64,000 nt of DNA from Actinoplanes octamycinicus (GCF_014205225.1 NZ_JACHNB010000001.1:3639501-3703500), one strand, 5' to 3'. Counted from the first letter of the stretch, positions 27,023 to 36,270 are shown. Notes: a model not told the origin generated them from the sequence alone. Translations and numbers: made by a program.

Positions 27023-29830
27023 ATGGTGAAGATGAGCGAGACCGAGAACCCGTTCCGTTACACCGCCGCGCTGGCCGGCGAGATGGAGCTGCGCTGGCAG
27101 CAGTACTGGGCGGAGAACGGGACGTTCCACGCGCCCAACCCGGTCGGCGAGCTGGCCGACCCGGACCACCCGCGGGCCGGCGCGCCCAAGCTGCACGTGC
27201 AGGACATGTTCCCGTACCCGTCCGGCGCCGGCCTGCACGTCGGGCACCCGCTGGGCTACATCGGCACCGACTGCTACACCCGCTACCAGCGGATGGCCGG
27301 CTTCAACGTGCTGCACCCGATGGGCTTCGACGCGTTCGGCCTGCCCGCCGAGCAGTACGCGGTGCAGACCGGCACCCACCCCGCGGTGACCACCGCGGCC
27401 AACGTCGAGCGGTACCGGCAGCAGCTGCGCCGGCTGGGCCTGGCGTACGACGACCGCCGCTCGTTCTCCACCACCGACCCGGAGTACTACCGCTGGACCC
27501 AGTGGATCTTCCTGCAGGTCTTCAACTCCTGGTACGACACCGAGCTGCACAAGGCCCGGCCGATCAGTGAGCTGATCACCGAGTTCGAGACCGGCACCCG
27601 CCCGGCCCCGGGCACCCCGTGGAAGGACATGTCGCCGGCCGAGCGGCGCAAGCTGATCGACGGCCACCGGCTGGCCTACGTCTCCGAGGCCCCGGTCAAC
27701 TGGTGCCCCGGCCTGGGCACCGTGCTGGCCAACGAGGAGGTCACCCCGGACGGTCGCTCCGAGCGCGGCAACTTCCCGGTCTTCCAGCGCAGCCTGAAGC
27801 AGTGGATGATGCGGATCACCGCGTACGGTGACCGCCTGGTCGACGACCTGGACGCGCTGGACTGGCCGGAGCCGGTCAAGCTGATGCAGCGCAACTGGAT
27901 CGGCCGCAGCCGGGGCGCGCACGTCGACTTCCCGGTCGGCAACGACCACATCCGGGTCTTCACCACCCGCCCGGACACCCTGTTCGGCGCCACCTACATG
28001 GTCCTGGCCCCGGAGCACGAGCTGGTCGCCTCGATCGTCCCGGCCGCCTGGCCGGAGGGCACCCACGAGGTGTGGACCGGCGGGGCCGCCACCCCGGCCG
28101 AGGCCGTCGCCGCCTACCAGGCGACCGCCGCGGCCAGGACCGAGGAGGAGCGCACCGCCGAGGGCAAGGTGAAGACCGGCGTCTTCACCGGGGCGTACGC
28201 CACCAACCCGGTCAACGGGGCGAGCATCCCGGTCTTCATCGCCGACTACGTGCTGGCCGGTTACGGCACCGGCGCGATCATGGCGGTGCCCGGGCACGAC
28301 GAGCGCGACTTCGAGTTCGCCACGGTGTTCGAGCTGCCGGTGGTCCGCACGATCGTCACCCCCGACGGGTTCGAGGGCGCCTACGTCGGCGACGGCGAGG
28401 TGATCAACTCCGAATTCCTGAACGGGATGACCAAGGACGACGCCAAGGCCGCCATGATCGCCTGGCTGGAGGAGAACGACAAGGGCGCCGGGGCCACCAC
28501 CTACCGGCTGCGCGACTGGCTGTTCAGCCGCCAGCGGTACTGGGGCGAGCCGTTCCCGATCGTCTACGACGAGACCGGCCTGCCGGTGGCGCTGCCTGAG
28601 TCGATGCTGCCGGTCGAGCTGCCGGACGTGGACGACTTCTCGCCGCGCACCTTCGACCCGGACGACGCGGACACCGAGCCGGAGACCCCGCTGTCCCGCA
28701 AGAAGGACTGGGTGCAGGTCGAGCTGGACCTGGGTGACGGGCCGAAGACCTACACCCGGGAGACCAACACCATGCCGCAGTGGGCCGGCTCCTGCTGGTA
28801 CGAGCTGCGCTACCTGGACCCGCACAACGACAAGGCGCTGGTCGACCCGGCCAACGAGGCGTACTGGATGGGCCCGCGCTCGGCGACCGACCCGGGCGGC
28901 GTCGACCTGTACGTCGGCGGCGTCGAGCACGCCGTGCTGCACCTGCTGTACGCCCGCTTCTGGCACAAGGTCCTGTTCGACCTGGGCCACGTCTCGTCCT
29001 TCGAGCCGTTCCGCAAGCTGTTCAACCAGGGCTACATCCAGGCGTACGCGTTCCGCGACAGCCGCGGCGTGATCGTCCCGGCCGAGGAGGTCGTCGAGCG
29101 CGACGGCAAGTGGTACTACGGCGACCAGCAGGTCAACCGCGAGTACGGCAAGATGGGCAAGTCGCTGAAGAACGTGGTCACCCCGGACGAGATGTGCGAG
29201 CAGTACGGCGCCGACACGTTCCGGGTCTACGAGATGGCGATGGGCCCGCTGGACGTCTCCCGCCCCTGGGAGACCCGGGCGGTGATCGGGTCGCAGCGCT
29301 TCCTGCAGCGAGTCTGGCGTCTGGTGATCGACGAGGAGACCGGCGCGGTCCGGGTCGCCGACGAGCCGCTGGACGCCAAGTCCCGCAAGGTCCTGCACAA
29401 GGTCATCGCCGGGGTCCGCGAGGACATGGGCGAGCTGCGGTTCAACACCGCGATCGCCAAGCTGATCGAGCTGACCAACACGCTGACCCCGCTGCCCACG
29501 GTCTCCCGCGAGGCCGTCGAGCCGCTGGTGCTGATGCTGTCCCCGTTCGCCCCGCACCTGGCCGAGGAGCTGTGGAGCAAGCTGGGCCACACCGGCACGC
29601 TGGCCTACGCCGACTTCCCGCAGGCCGACCCGGCCCAGCTGGTGGCCGACTCGATCACCTACCCGGTCCAGGTCAACGGCAAGGTCCGCGGCCGCGTCGA
29701 GGTCGCCCCGGACACCCCGGAGGAGGAGGTCCGCGCGCAGGCCCTGGCCGCCGTCACCGAGGCCCTGGCCGGCAAGGACCCGAAGAAGGTCATCGTCGTC
29801 AAGGGCCGCCTGGTCAGCGTCGTCGTCTGA
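27023..29830 (+). CDS. leuS: Leucyl-tRNA synthetase
   Basis: A 935-residue class Ia synthetase that charges tRNA-Leu. The start is ATG 27023 or ATG 27032 ([12 protein letters not shown]), the latter with GGTGAAG upstream. The HIGH-type motif is H72-V-G-H75 in [12 protein letters not shown]. The CP1 editing domain holds [19 protein letters not shown]. The KMSKS motif is K710-M-G-K-S714, with Gly in the third place. The C-terminal anticodon-binding domain ends with [13 protein letters not shown]. The gene stands alone, behind the putative attenuator and before a strong terminator. Confidence 0.97.
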   Translation: MVKMSETENPFRYTAALAGEMELRWQQYWAENGTFHAPNPVGELADPDHPRAGAPKLHVQDMFPYPSGAGLHVGHPLGYIGTDCYTRYQRMAGFNVLHPMGFDAFGLPAEQYAVQTGTHPAVTTAANVERYRQQLRRLGLAYDDRRSFSTTDPEYYRWTQWIFLQVFNSWYDTELHKARPISELITEFETGTRPAPGTPWKDMSPAERRKLIDGHRLAYVSEAPVNWCPGLGTVLANEEVTPDGRSERGNFPVFQRSLKQWMMRITAYGDRLVDDLDALDWPEPVKLMQRNWIGRSRGAHVDFPVGNDHIRVFTTRPDTLFGATYMVLAPEHELVASIVPAAWPEGTHEVWTGGAATPAEAVAAYQATAAARTEEERTAEGKVKTGVFTGAYATNPVNGASIPVFIADYVLAGYGTGAIMAVPGHDERDFEFATVFELPVVRTIVTPDGFEGAYVGDGEVINSEFLNGMTKDDAKAAMIAWLEENDKGAGATTYRLRDWLFSRQRYWGEPFPIVYDETGLPVALPESMLPVELPDVDDFSPRTFDPDDADTEPETPLSRKKDWVQVELDLGDGPKTYTRETNTMPQWAGSCWYELRYLDPHNDKALVDPANEAYWMGPRSATDPGGVDLYVGGVEHAVLHLLYARFWHKVLFDLGHVSSFEPFRKLFNQGYIQAYAFRDSRGVIVPAEEVVERDGKWYYGDQQVNREYGKMGKSLKNVVTPDEMCEQYGADTFRVYEMAMGPLDVSRPWETRAVIGSQRFLQRVWRLVIDEETGAVRVADEPLDAKSRKVLHKVIAGVREDMGELRFNTAIAKLIELTNTLTPLPTVSREAVEPLVLMLSPFAPHLAEELWSKLGHTGTLAYADFPQADPAQLVADSITYPVQVNGKVRGRVEVAPDTPEEEVRAQALAAVTEALAGKDPKKVIVVKGRLVSVVV

Positions 29831-29846
29831 CCCACCGGCAGCACCC

Positions 29847-29877
29847 GGGCCGATCCCGCCACCCGCGGGGTCGGCCC
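29847..29877 (+). terminator. Terminator after leuS
   Basis: GGGCCGATCCCGC pairs with GCGGGGTCGGCCC (13 bp, one G-U) around a CACCC loop, 17 bp after the stop, followed by GCTTCTTGT. Confidence 0.8.
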
Positions 29878-29949
29878 GCTTCTTGTCGCCCGCACGATCA
29901 AAACCCGCTTCCGGTACGGACGAAGCACCCGCCCTACCGGCTCCGCGGC

Positions 29950-30225
29950 TGGCTCTGTGCCTGGCGTGGTCCATGCGCGTTCTTCTGTGCCTGGCTGGTC
30001 CCGTGCCGCTCGTTCTGCGCCTGGCTGGTTCCGCAGCCTGGCTGGTGCCGTGCCGCTTCGTTCTGCGCCTGGCTGGTCCGGGTGCCGCTCGTTCTGCGTT
30101 TGGCTGGTTCTGCGGCCTGGCCGGTCCCGTGCCGCTCGTTCTGCGTCTGACTGTTCCGCGGCTTGGCTGGGTCCGTGCCGCTTGTTCCTGGCCTGGCTGT
30201 TCCGTGCCCGATTGTTCCGCGCGGC
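29950..30225. repeat. Degenerate tandem repeat array of 17- and 30-bp modules
   Basis: Modules of the form GCTGGTTCCGNNNCCTG (17 bp) and GCTGGTCCCGTGCCGCTCGT plus TCTGCGCCTG (30 bp) alternate, for example at 29994, 30041, 30072, 30103 and 30120. They fill most of the 529-bp space between leuS and the nucleotidyltransferase gene. Open frames on both strands exist only because the repeat lacks stops; no gene is called. Confidence 0.75.
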
Positions 30226-30359
30226 GGTGTGCGCGCTCATAGCCCCGCCCTCCCAGGGGGGAGCCAGCCCATCAATCAGTCTGGTCGAAAAGACCAAGAT
30301 CCCGCACCCGGCCTGTGGATAACCGGCTGTTGTTGAGGGCGCTCGATACGGTTCGCGGG

Positions 30360-31082
30360 ATGGAGATCGCGGAGAGCTTCCTGCGCCGGGCCGACGACCT
30401 CGCTCCGGGGCTGGTCGAGGGGTTCTACCTGCAGGGCTCGGTGGCGCTCGGGGACTACCGGCCGGGGGTCAGTGACGTCGACTTCGTGGCGGTCACCTCG
30501 CGGCCGCCCGCGCCGGAGCTGATCGGCCGGATCCACCGGGAGTTGCCGCGCCGGCCGCGTCTCGACGGGATCTTCGTGGGCTGGGACGACCTGCGGCGGG
30601 ATCCGGCGAAGCTGCCGCCCGGGCCGGCCGTCCACGAGGGCCGGGTGCTGGCCGCCTCCGACTTCGAACGGAACCTGGTCACCTGGCACGTGCTGGCCCA
30701 GGGCGGGGTGGCGCTGCGCGGGCCGGCGCGGCCGGAGATCTACACCGACTGGCCGGCGCTGGCCGAGCTGACCCGGGCGAACCTGGCGTCCTACTGGCGG
30801 CCATGGGTGCGGCGGCTGCGGGGCGGTCCGGTCGGGTTCACCGGCTGGGCGGTCTCCTGGACGGTGCTCGGGGTGGCCCGGTTGCGGCACACGCTGGCGG
30901 CCGGCGAGGTGACCTCGAAGACGGCGGCCGGGGAGTTCGCGGTGGCTCGTTATGGCCGGGAGTGGGAACGGATCGTCGGTGAGGCGCTCCGGCTCCGCTG
31001 TGGGGGAGCGGCCCGCTATCGGAACCCGCTGCGCCGCCGGGCCGACATGTTGGCCTTCGCCGAGCGGGTGCTGGCCGACTGA
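30360..31082 (+). CDS. Nucleotidyltransferase-domain protein (aminoglycoside adenylyltransferase-like)
   Basis: A 240-residue protein if ATG 30360 is used; an in-frame GTG at 30315 would add 15 residues. The nucleotidyltransferase motif is LQGSVALGDYRPGVSDVDFVAV (G-S and D-x-D). A helical DUF4111-like C-terminal region follows (YWRPWVRRLRGG, AVSWTVLGVARLRHTLAAGE). ANT(9)/AadA-like resistance enzymes share this architecture, but many relatives have no known activity, so resistance is not claimed. It stands alone between two repeat arrays. Confidence 0.78.
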   Translation: MEIAESFLRRADDLAPGLVEGFYLQGSVALGDYRPGVSDVDFVAVTSRPPAPELIGRIHRELPRRPRLDGIFVGWDDLRRDPAKLPPGPAVHEGRVLAASDFERNLVTWHVLAQGGVALRGPARPEIYTDWPALAELTRANLASYWRPWVRRLRGGPVGFTGWAVSWTVLGVARLRHTLAAGEVTSKTAAGEFAVARYGREWERIVGEALRLRCGGAARYRNPLRRRADMLAFAERVLAD

Positions 31083-31150
31083 GGGCGGTCGGTGCGGGAC
31101 CGCTGCGGCCGTACCGGAAAGCGCTTGCCCCGGAAAGCGGCCCCGGGACC

Positions 31151-31384
31151 GAGGAGCGGACCCGCAGGGATCACGGTCCGGGAAGGGACCTGCCGCGGAG
31201 GAGCGGACCCGCAGGGATCATGGTCCGGGAAGGGGCCTGCCGCGGAGGAGCGGACCGGTCGGGGTCGCGGCATGGACAACGGCCCGGCACGGAGGAGCGG
31301 ACCTGCAGGGACCGCGGCGCGAGAAGGGGCCTGCGCGGAGGAGCAGGCCGATCGGAGGTCGCGGCGCGGAAGAAGGTGGCCCGG
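31151..31384. repeat. 47-bp tandem repeat array
   Basis: Units begin with GAGGAGCGGACC at 31151, 31198, 31245 and 31292, and with a diverged GAGGAGCAGG at 31338. The first two units are almost identical. They lie between the nucleotidyltransferase gene and the convergent VTT gene. No gene is visible in this space. Confidence 0.88.
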
Positions 31385-31387
31385 GCG

Positions 31388-31530
31388 GAAAGCGGAAGGG
31401 GCCAGGACGGAAAGCGGAAGGGGCCAGGACGGAAAGCGGCCTGTGGCCCGGGCGAAAAAGCGCGGGAAGCGGCCTGTGCCCGGGCGGAAAAGCGCGGAAA
31501 GCGGCTGTGGCCCGGGCGGAGAGCGGACGG
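31388..31530. repeat. 22-bp and related GAAAGCGG repeats
   Basis: GAAAGCGGAAGGGGCCAGGA plus CG is repeated exactly at 31388 and 31410, with a partial copy at 31432. Diverged GGCCCGGGCGGAAAAGCGCG-like units follow up to the end of the VTT gene. Confidence 0.85.
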
Positions 31531-31531
31531 G

Positions 31532-32425
31532 TCAGGCGGGAACCGGGGCCGCGGCCGGCGTGGCGGCGCGGCGGGAGGTCTGGCGCCAGCGGAGGACGAT
31601 CGCGGTGGAGAGCAGGAAGCCGATCACCGCCGGGGCGATGGTGATCGCGCTCATCTTGCCGGGGGCGGCCACCGCGGCGCCGATCACGGCGTAGGTGACC
31701 GTGGACGGGATGGCGGCGATCGTGGTGCCCAGCAGGTAGCGCTTGCGGCAGACGCTGGTGGTGCCGTAGGCGTAGCCGACCAGGCCGAACGGGGCCAGCG
31801 GCAGGAAGCGGACGAGGAGCACGGCAGCCAGGCCGCGGCGGTTGAGCCAGCCGTCCAGGCGGGCCAGGCGGCCACCGGCCTTGGCCTGCAGGACGCCGCG
31901 GCCGGCCCAGCGGCCCGCGTAGTAGGTGGCGACCGCGGCGATCACCGCGGCGGCCAGCGCGGCGATCGCGCCGGTCGCGGCGCCGAGCAGGGCGCCGCAG
32001 GCGACGGTCACCGCGGTGCGCGGGACCAGGACCGAGAGGAGCAGACCACCGAGTACGGCGACCGCGACGGCGGCGCCCGGGCCGAGGGCGACCACGGCGT
32101 CGCCGATGTCGCGCAGCGGGAGCGTGCCGGCGGCGACCGCGAGCCCGCCGATCAGCGCGGTGAGCACGCCGAACCGGATGAGCCGACGCTTGCGGCTGAT
32201 CGCGACCGGCTCCGCGACCGGCTCCGACGCCGCGACCGGCTCCTGCGCCGCGATGGGCTCGGAGGCCGGGGCGACGGACGGTGCCGAGGCGGCGGACAGG
32301 ACCGAGGCCGAGGATGGGGCGGCCGGCGTGGCAGACGGCTCGAGGGTGGCGACGGACCGGCTGATCGGCTCGGCCTGAGAGTCCCCGGTGCGGGCGCCCA
32401 CGGGGCGTTCAGGTTTGTCGGTCAT
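31532..32425 (-). CDS. TVP38/TMEM64 (VTT/DedA-like) membrane protein
   Basis: A 297-residue protein. The first 75 residues are Ala/Pro/Glu/Ser-rich with repeated EPVA-type units. About six hydrophobic segments follow. The VTT signature is LLVRFLPLAPFGLVGYAYGTTS, and a positively charged segment RLARLDGWLNRRG precedes it. VTT proteins are implicated in lipid scrambling or transport; the bacterial role is not settled. It is transcribed away from gatD and is separated from it by the 33-bp repeat array. Confidence 0.87.
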   Translation of the reverse strand: MTDKPERPVGARTGDSQAEPISRSVATLEPSATPAAPSSASVLSAASAPSVAPASEPIAAQEPVAASEPVAEPVAISRKRRLIRFGVLTALIGGLAVAAGTLPLRDIGDAVVALGPGAAVAVAVLGGLLLSVLVPRTAVTVACGALLGAATGAIAALAAAVIAAVATYYAGRWAGRGVLQAKAGGRLARLDGWLNRRGLAAVLLVRFLPLAPFGLVGYAYGTTSVCRKRYLLGTTIAAIPSTVTYAVIGAAVAAPGKMSAITIAPAVIGFLLSTAIVLRWRQTSRRAATPAAAPVPA

Positions 32426-32517
32426 GTGCAGGTCTACCGCCCCAACGGCTCGTCGGTTCAGGACAAGGTCGTGCAGTCGATTCCGCGCTCGTCGTCGTCG
32501 TCAAGCCGGGGCCGCGG

Positions 32518-32790
32518 CGAACCGCAAGCCCCGTCGGGCCGGGACTGCGGCGAACCGCAAGCCCCGTCGGGCCGGGACTGCGGCGAACCGCAAGCCCCGT
32601 CGGGCCGGGACTGCGGCGAACCGCAAGCCCCGTCGGGCCGGGACTGCGGCGAACCGCAAGCCCCGTCGGGCCGGGACTGCGGCGAACCGCAAGCCCCGTC
32701 GGGCCGGGACTGCGGCGAACCGCAAGCCCCGTCGGGCCGGGACTGCGGCGAACCGCAAACCCCGCCGGACCGGGGTAGCGGCGAACCGCG
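32518..32790. repeat. 33-bp minisatellite (seven near-identical units plus degenerate ones)
   Basis: Units begin with CGAACCGCAAGCCCCGTCGG at 32518, 32551, 32584, 32617, 32650, 32683 and 32716. A diverged unit lies at 32749 and a partial one at 32782. There are no spacers, so it is not a CRISPR array. Being a multiple of three, all frames stay open and produce spurious 11-residue repeat ORFs. It lies between the starts/ends of two minus-strand genes (gatD end, VTT start). Confidence 0.96.
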
Positions 32791-32818
32791 CCTCCCCGGA
32801 CCCGTCAGGCCGGACCCG

Positions 32819-33532
32819 TCAGGCCGGGGTCGTCGCGGCGAACCGCTCGCCCCGCAGACGCTCCGGCCAGCTGTCGTCAAGGGGCGCAAGCCTATCCGCG
32901 CCGGTGGCCCAACGCAGTAGCAGATCGGCTATCGCTGGGTTGCGAGCCAGCGCCGGCCCGTGCGAATACGTCCCGATGATCTTGCCGGCCCAGGCGCCCT
33001 CGGTGTGTCCGTCGTTGCCGACGCCGCCGGTGACCCGGGCCAGCGGTGCGGCGTGTTGGCCCAGGTGGGTGCGGCCGCCGTGGTTCTCGAAGCCGGTCAG
33101 CGGGGGCAGCCCGAGCCGCGGGTCGATGTCGCCCCGCAGCTCGCCGACGGCCCGGCTCTCACCCCGGTCCGAGGTGATGTCGAGCAGACCGAGCCCGGCA
33201 CATTTCGTCCCCTTGGCGAAGAACGAATGACCGAACAGCTGGTAACCCGCGCAGATGGCCAGGACCGCAGCGCCCTGGTTGACCGCGCGGTGCAACCCGC
33301 CGTCGGTGATCAGCCGCTGCGAGGCCAGCGACTGCGGGCCGTCCTCGCCGCCGCCGATCAGGTAGATGTCGGCGGTGGTCGGCATCTGCATGTCGGAGCG
33401 GACCTCGTAGGTCTCCACCGGGATGCCGCGGGCGGCCGCCCGGTGCGCCAGGATCAGCAGGTTGCCCCGGTCACCGTAGGTGGAGAGCAGATCCGGGTAG
33501 ATCCAGACGATCCGCAAGGTGCTGTCGTTCAT
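32819..33532 (-). CDS. gatD: Lipid II isoglutaminyl synthase, glutaminase subunit GatD
   Basis: A 237-residue class I glutamine amidotransferase of the CobB/CobQ type. The nucleophile is Cys94 in AICAGYQLFG, and the catalytic His is His191 in GTYSHGPALARN. It starts 15 bp after the MurT stop. GatD releases ammonia from glutamine for MurT, which amidates the D-Glu carboxyl of lipid II. This modification is needed for efficient cross-linking. Its 3' end borders the minisatellite. Confidence 0.94.
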   Translation of the reverse strand: MNDSTLRIVWIYPDLLSTYGDRGNLLILAHRAAARGIPVETYEVRSDMQMPTTADIYLIGGGEDGPQSLASQRLITDGGLHRAVNQGAAVLAICAGYQLFGHSFFAKGTKCAGLGLLDITSDRGESRAVGELRGDIDPRLGLPPLTGFENHGGRTHLGQHAAPLARVTGGVGNDGHTEGAWAGKIIGTYSHGPALARNPAIADLLLRWATGADRLAPLDDSWPERLRGERFAATTPA

Positions 33533-33547
33533 GCTGTGACCTCGGTG

Positions 33548-34783
33548 TTAGTTGACACGGTCGAGCACCGCGCGGATGTCCTGGAACGCCGTGTAGTTGG
33601 CGATCACCTCGAGCCGGCCGGGCGGCACCGCCGCGAGCGCCTGGTCGAAGGTTTGTACGTGCTGGAACGGCACACGGTTCACTTCGAGCCGGACGGCCAG
33701 GTCGTAGGCCCGGTCGCCGGTGATCAGCACGGGCCGGTCGCGCAGCGGGGCGAAGTCGACGTCCCACAGCCACGAGGTGTCCAGCCCGTCCGGGTCCCGC
33801 GCGTTGATCGAGAGCAGCGTCGGCGCCTGGTCGGCCATGTCGAACGCCTCCAGCCAGCTCGCCGGGTTCTTGGCGAGCAGCAGCCGGATGTTGCGGCCGT
33901 CCCGGTCGACCTGCGCGTAGCGCCCGGCGATCGAGGTCACCCGGGAGAGCCGGGGGAGGGCCTCGATCGGGCGGACCCCGAACTCGCCGGCGACCGCGAG
34001 GGCGGTGGCCGCGTTACCCAGGTTGACCTTGCCGGGGAGCTGGAGCTTGACCAGGTGCCAGTCGCCGCGCGGGTCGATCACCCCGTCCTCCTCGACCACC
34101 CACTGCGGGACCGGTCGGCGCAGCGGGCAGCCGGTGCACCACCAGTCGCCGTTGGCCCGCTCGATCGGGTGGCCGCTCTCCGGGCAGACGAACGAGTCGT
34201 CGTGCCAGCGCTGGCCGGCGCTGAACCAGGTGGTCTGCGGGCTGCCGGCGGCCGCCCAGACCACCATCGGGTCGTCCGCGTTGGCCACCACCCGGATCTC
34301 GGGGTGGCCGGCCAGCGCGGTCTTCCACAGCTGCGCCATCATCGCCACCTCCTTCGCCCGGTCGAGCTGGTCGCGGGAGAGGTTGAGCAGCGCCACCACC
34401 TTGGGCCGGGTGGCGTCGATCACCTGGGCCAGGTAGTGCTCGTCGACCTCGAGCACGGCGAACGGGGTGTGCCCCTCTTTCGCCAGCGCGGAGGTGTGAC
34501 CGGTGGGCATGTTGGCGCCGTAGCCGTTGGTGGCGACCCGGCCGAGCACGCCGACCGCGGCCGCGGTGAGCCGGGTGGTGGTGGTCTTGCCGTTGGTGCC
34601 GGAGACCAGCGCGACGGCGCGGCCGGACGCGAGGTGGGACAGCAGGTCCGGATCGATCTTGAGGCCGATCCAGCCGCCGATCACCGATCCGTCGCCGCGT
34701 CCCGCGGCCCTGGAGAGCGCGGCCGCGGTCTTCGACGCGGTGGTCGCGACTATGGCCCGCAGGGGCATCTTCCCGTCCGTCAC
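33548..34783 (-). CDS. murT: Lipid II isoglutaminyl synthase, Mur-ligase-like subunit MurT
   Basis: A 411-residue Mur-ligase-like protein with a DUF1727 C-terminal domain. The P-loop is VSGTNGKTTTTRL, and VLEVDEHYLAQVI and LNLSRDQLDR follow. A zinc-ribbon-like insert (FVCPESGHPI ... WWCTGCPLRRP) shows three Cys and a possible His. The start is GTG 34783 (MTDGK) or ATG 34768. A TACCCT lies seven bases before the GTG, which suggests a leaderless transcript. With GatD it converts lipid II D-Glu to D-isoglutamine. Confidence 0.94.
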   Translation of the reverse strand: MTDGKMPLRAIVATTASKTAAALSRAAGRGDGSVIGGWIGLKIDPDLLSHLASGRAVALVSGTNGKTTTTRLTAAAVGVLGRVATNGYGANMPTGHTSALAKEGHTPFAVLEVDEHYLAQVIDATRPKVVALLNLSRDQLDRAKEVAMMAQLWKTALAGHPEIRVVANADDPMVVWAAAGSPQTTWFSAGQRWHDDSFVCPESGHPIERANGDWWCTGCPLRRPVPQWVVEEDGVIDPRGDWHLVKLQLPGKVNLGNAATALAVAGEFGVRPIEALPRLSRVTSIAGRYAQVDRDGRNIRLLLAKNPASWLEAFDMADQAPTLLSINARDPDGLDTSWLWDVDFAPLRDRPVLITGDRAYDLAVRLEVNRVPFQHVQTFDQALAAVPPGRLEVIANYTAFQDIRAVLDRVN

Positions 34784-35188
34784 GCCAGCGAGGGTACCGG
34801 ACCCCGGGGTTACGTCGAGTTGCCGGAAGGCTCCCGGCGCCGTTGCCGGCCCCCCACCCCATTCGGATTACCACGTTTGCGCCGCTGACCCGACGTTTCG
34901 AGGTTCCGAACGGGTTACCCGCGCAGAAATTGTGTGTTCTGGTTCACTGGTCGGATTCGACGCTGTGTAGCTGACCGAACGCAACCGGTGATGACATTTG
35001 TCTTCCGGAGGTAACAAATTGGACAGCGCCCAGAATGCCAAACACGCTGAGTAACCGGATCGCACCTGACGATCATGAGCGAAGTCGGGTACCAAAGATT
35101 CACCGGCGGCAACCGCTCGCCGGCCGCGCCGATCCGGCTCACGCCGAGCCCTGCCCCGGGCTGGACGACGCGACCATCACGCACCAGA
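34784..35188. other. Divergent promoter region of murT and the riboswitch leader
   Basis: No gene is visible. This is one of the AT-richer segments of the window (34910-35040). It contains an inverted repeat ATTTGT (34996-35001) / ACAAAT (35014-35019) around CTTCCGGAGGTA. It should hold the promoter of the riboswitch transcript (+) and, at its left end, that of murT (-). Confidence 0.45.
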
Positions 35189-35352
35189 ACGCTGACAAGG
35201 CATCAGGGGGCAGGGACGGGGGACCCACCAACCGGTCCCGGCCGCGCCGCACGCCCCACAAGCGGCGCACCCGGCCGGACCTCGGGGTGAAGCCACCATC
35301 GGTGGCCGGGCAAGCCTTCCCGCCCGAACCCGACAGCTAACCTCGCAGGCGT
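35189..35352 (+). promoter_or_regulatory. c-di-AMP riboswitch (ydaO/yuaA type)
   Basis: The 3' half carries the conserved blocks of this class: CTCGGGGTGAAG at 35281, GCCGGGC at 35304, and GCCCGAACCCGACAGCTAAC at 35322 followed by CTCGCAGGCGT. P1 can form between ACGCTG (35189-35194) and CAGGCGT (35346-35352), and GGGGGACCC is in the 5' half. A ribosome site CGGAGGG follows within 10 bp, and the start of an NlpC/P60 hydrolase lies at 35373. Control of such hydrolases by c-di-AMP is known in actinobacteria. Confidence 0.92.
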
Positions 35353-35372
35353 GCCGGAGGGATATCTCTACC

Positions 35373-36203
35373 GTGCACGAACACAGTTCGAGCCGGGGCC
35401 GCCGCATGTCCGGCGCCGGTACCGTCGCACTGTCCCTGGGCCTCTGCCTCTGCGCCGGCCAGCTCGTAGGAGCCTCGCCGGCGGCCGCGTCCGCCACTCC
35501 GGTCGCGAGCGCCACCACCGCCACCACGGCGGCGGCAGCCAAGGTCACGCCCAAGTTGACCGCTTCGGTCAACACCCGGAAGCTCCCCTGGGGCTCCACC
35601 CTCAAGGTCACCGCCAAGGTCATCGACCCGCGCACCGGCAAGGTCGCCAAGGGCACGGTCCGGCTGCAGGCCTGGCGCACCAACAAATGGGTCACCTGGG
35701 ACACCGAGACCGTGAAGAGCGGTGCGGTGACCCTGGCGGCCCGGCCCGACAAGAAGGGCGTCGGTTCCGGCGTCACCGTCCGCACCCTCTTCACCGGCAG
35801 CGGCTACAACCAGGCCGCCAGCGGCAAGGTGAAGATCACCCTGAAGTCCAGCGGGGCCAAGGTCCTCGCCGAGGCGAAGAAGCACAAGGGCGCGCTCTAC
35901 AAGTTCGGCGCCTCCGGTCCCAAGCGGTTCGACTGCTCCGGGTTCACCCAGTACGTCTACAAGAAGGCGGCCGGCAAGAAGCTGCCGCACAAGGCGAACC
36001 TGCAGCAGAAGTACGGCAAGTCGGTCAGCAAGTCGAAGAAGCAGGTCGGTGACCTGATCGTCTTCCGCTCCGGCTCCTACGGGTCCCACGTCGGCATCTA
36101 CGCCGGCGGCGGCTACATGTACGACTCGCCGCACACCGGCGCCCGGGTCGGCAAGCACAAGATCTACGGCAGCAACTACGTCGTGCGGCGGATGGTCGCC
36201 TGA
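35373..36203 (+). CDS. Secreted NlpC/P60 peptidoglycan hydrolase
   Basis: A 276-residue protein starting at GTG 35373. A signal peptide is visible (SRGRRMSGAGTVALSLGLCL, cleavage probably after PAAASA). Residues about 55-150 form an Ig-like/bacterial surface domain (PKLTASVNTRKLPWGSTLKV). The C-terminal NlpC/P60 domain has the catalytic Cys in RFDCSGFTQYVY, His in SHVGIYAGGGY and a third polar residue in SPHTG. It should cleave stem peptides outside the cell. It is a single gene, controlled by the riboswitch upstream and followed by a strong terminator. Confidence 0.93.
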   Translation: MHEHSSSRGRRMSGAGTVALSLGLCLCAGQLVGASPAAASATPVASATTATTAAAAKVTPKLTASVNTRKLPWGSTLKVTAKVIDPRTGKVAKGTVRLQAWRTNKWVTWDTETVKSGAVTLAARPDKKGVGSGVTVRTLFTGSGYNQAASGKVKITLKSSGAKVLAEAKKHKGALYKFGASGPKRFDCSGFTQYVYKKAAGKKLPHKANLQQKYGKSVSKSKKQVGDLIVFRSGSYGSHVGIYAGGGYMYDSPHTGARVGKHKIYGSNYVVRRMVA

Positions 36204-36229
36204 CAGCACGTAGTAAGTAAGGACACATC

Positions 36230-36270
36230 GCCAGTGGGGCGCGACCCGGTTCGGGTCGCGCCCCACTGGC
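36230..36270. terminator. Strong terminator hairpin after the NlpC/P60 gene
   Basis: A perfect 19-bp stem (arms 36230-36248 and 36252-36270, core CCAGTGGGGCGCGACCCG) with a GTT loop, 26 bp after the stop codon. There is no T-run. Confidence 0.88.

Noticed and set aside
26975-29974. A 999-codon minus-strand frame antisense to leuS
   Set aside because: leuS is certain; the antisense frame is low-complexity Val/Gly/Asp/Arg sequence without motifs.
29659-30297. Minus-strand repeat-protein gene in the 30-kb array (and a plus-strand frame at 29883-30242)
   Set aside because: Both frames follow the DNA repeat modules, lack a start with ribosome site, and show no conserved domain.
30360-31082. Aminoglycoside resistance gene
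   Set aside because: The nucleotidyltransferase fold is clear, but key identity to a specific resistance enzyme cannot be shown from the sequence, so only the domain is called.
32518-32790. CRISPR array
   Set aside because: The 33-bp units are contiguous without spacers and no cas gene is present.
32388-33230. Repeat-protein ORFs across the 33-bp array (all frames)
   Set aside because: A 33-bp stop-free unit keeps every frame open; flanking parts are antisense to gatD and the VTT gene.
33548-34783. MurT as the missing MurD
   Set aside because: The DUF1727 C-terminal domain, zinc-ribbon-like insert and adjacent gatD identify MurT, which acts on lipid II, not on UDP-MurNAc-Ala/Gly.
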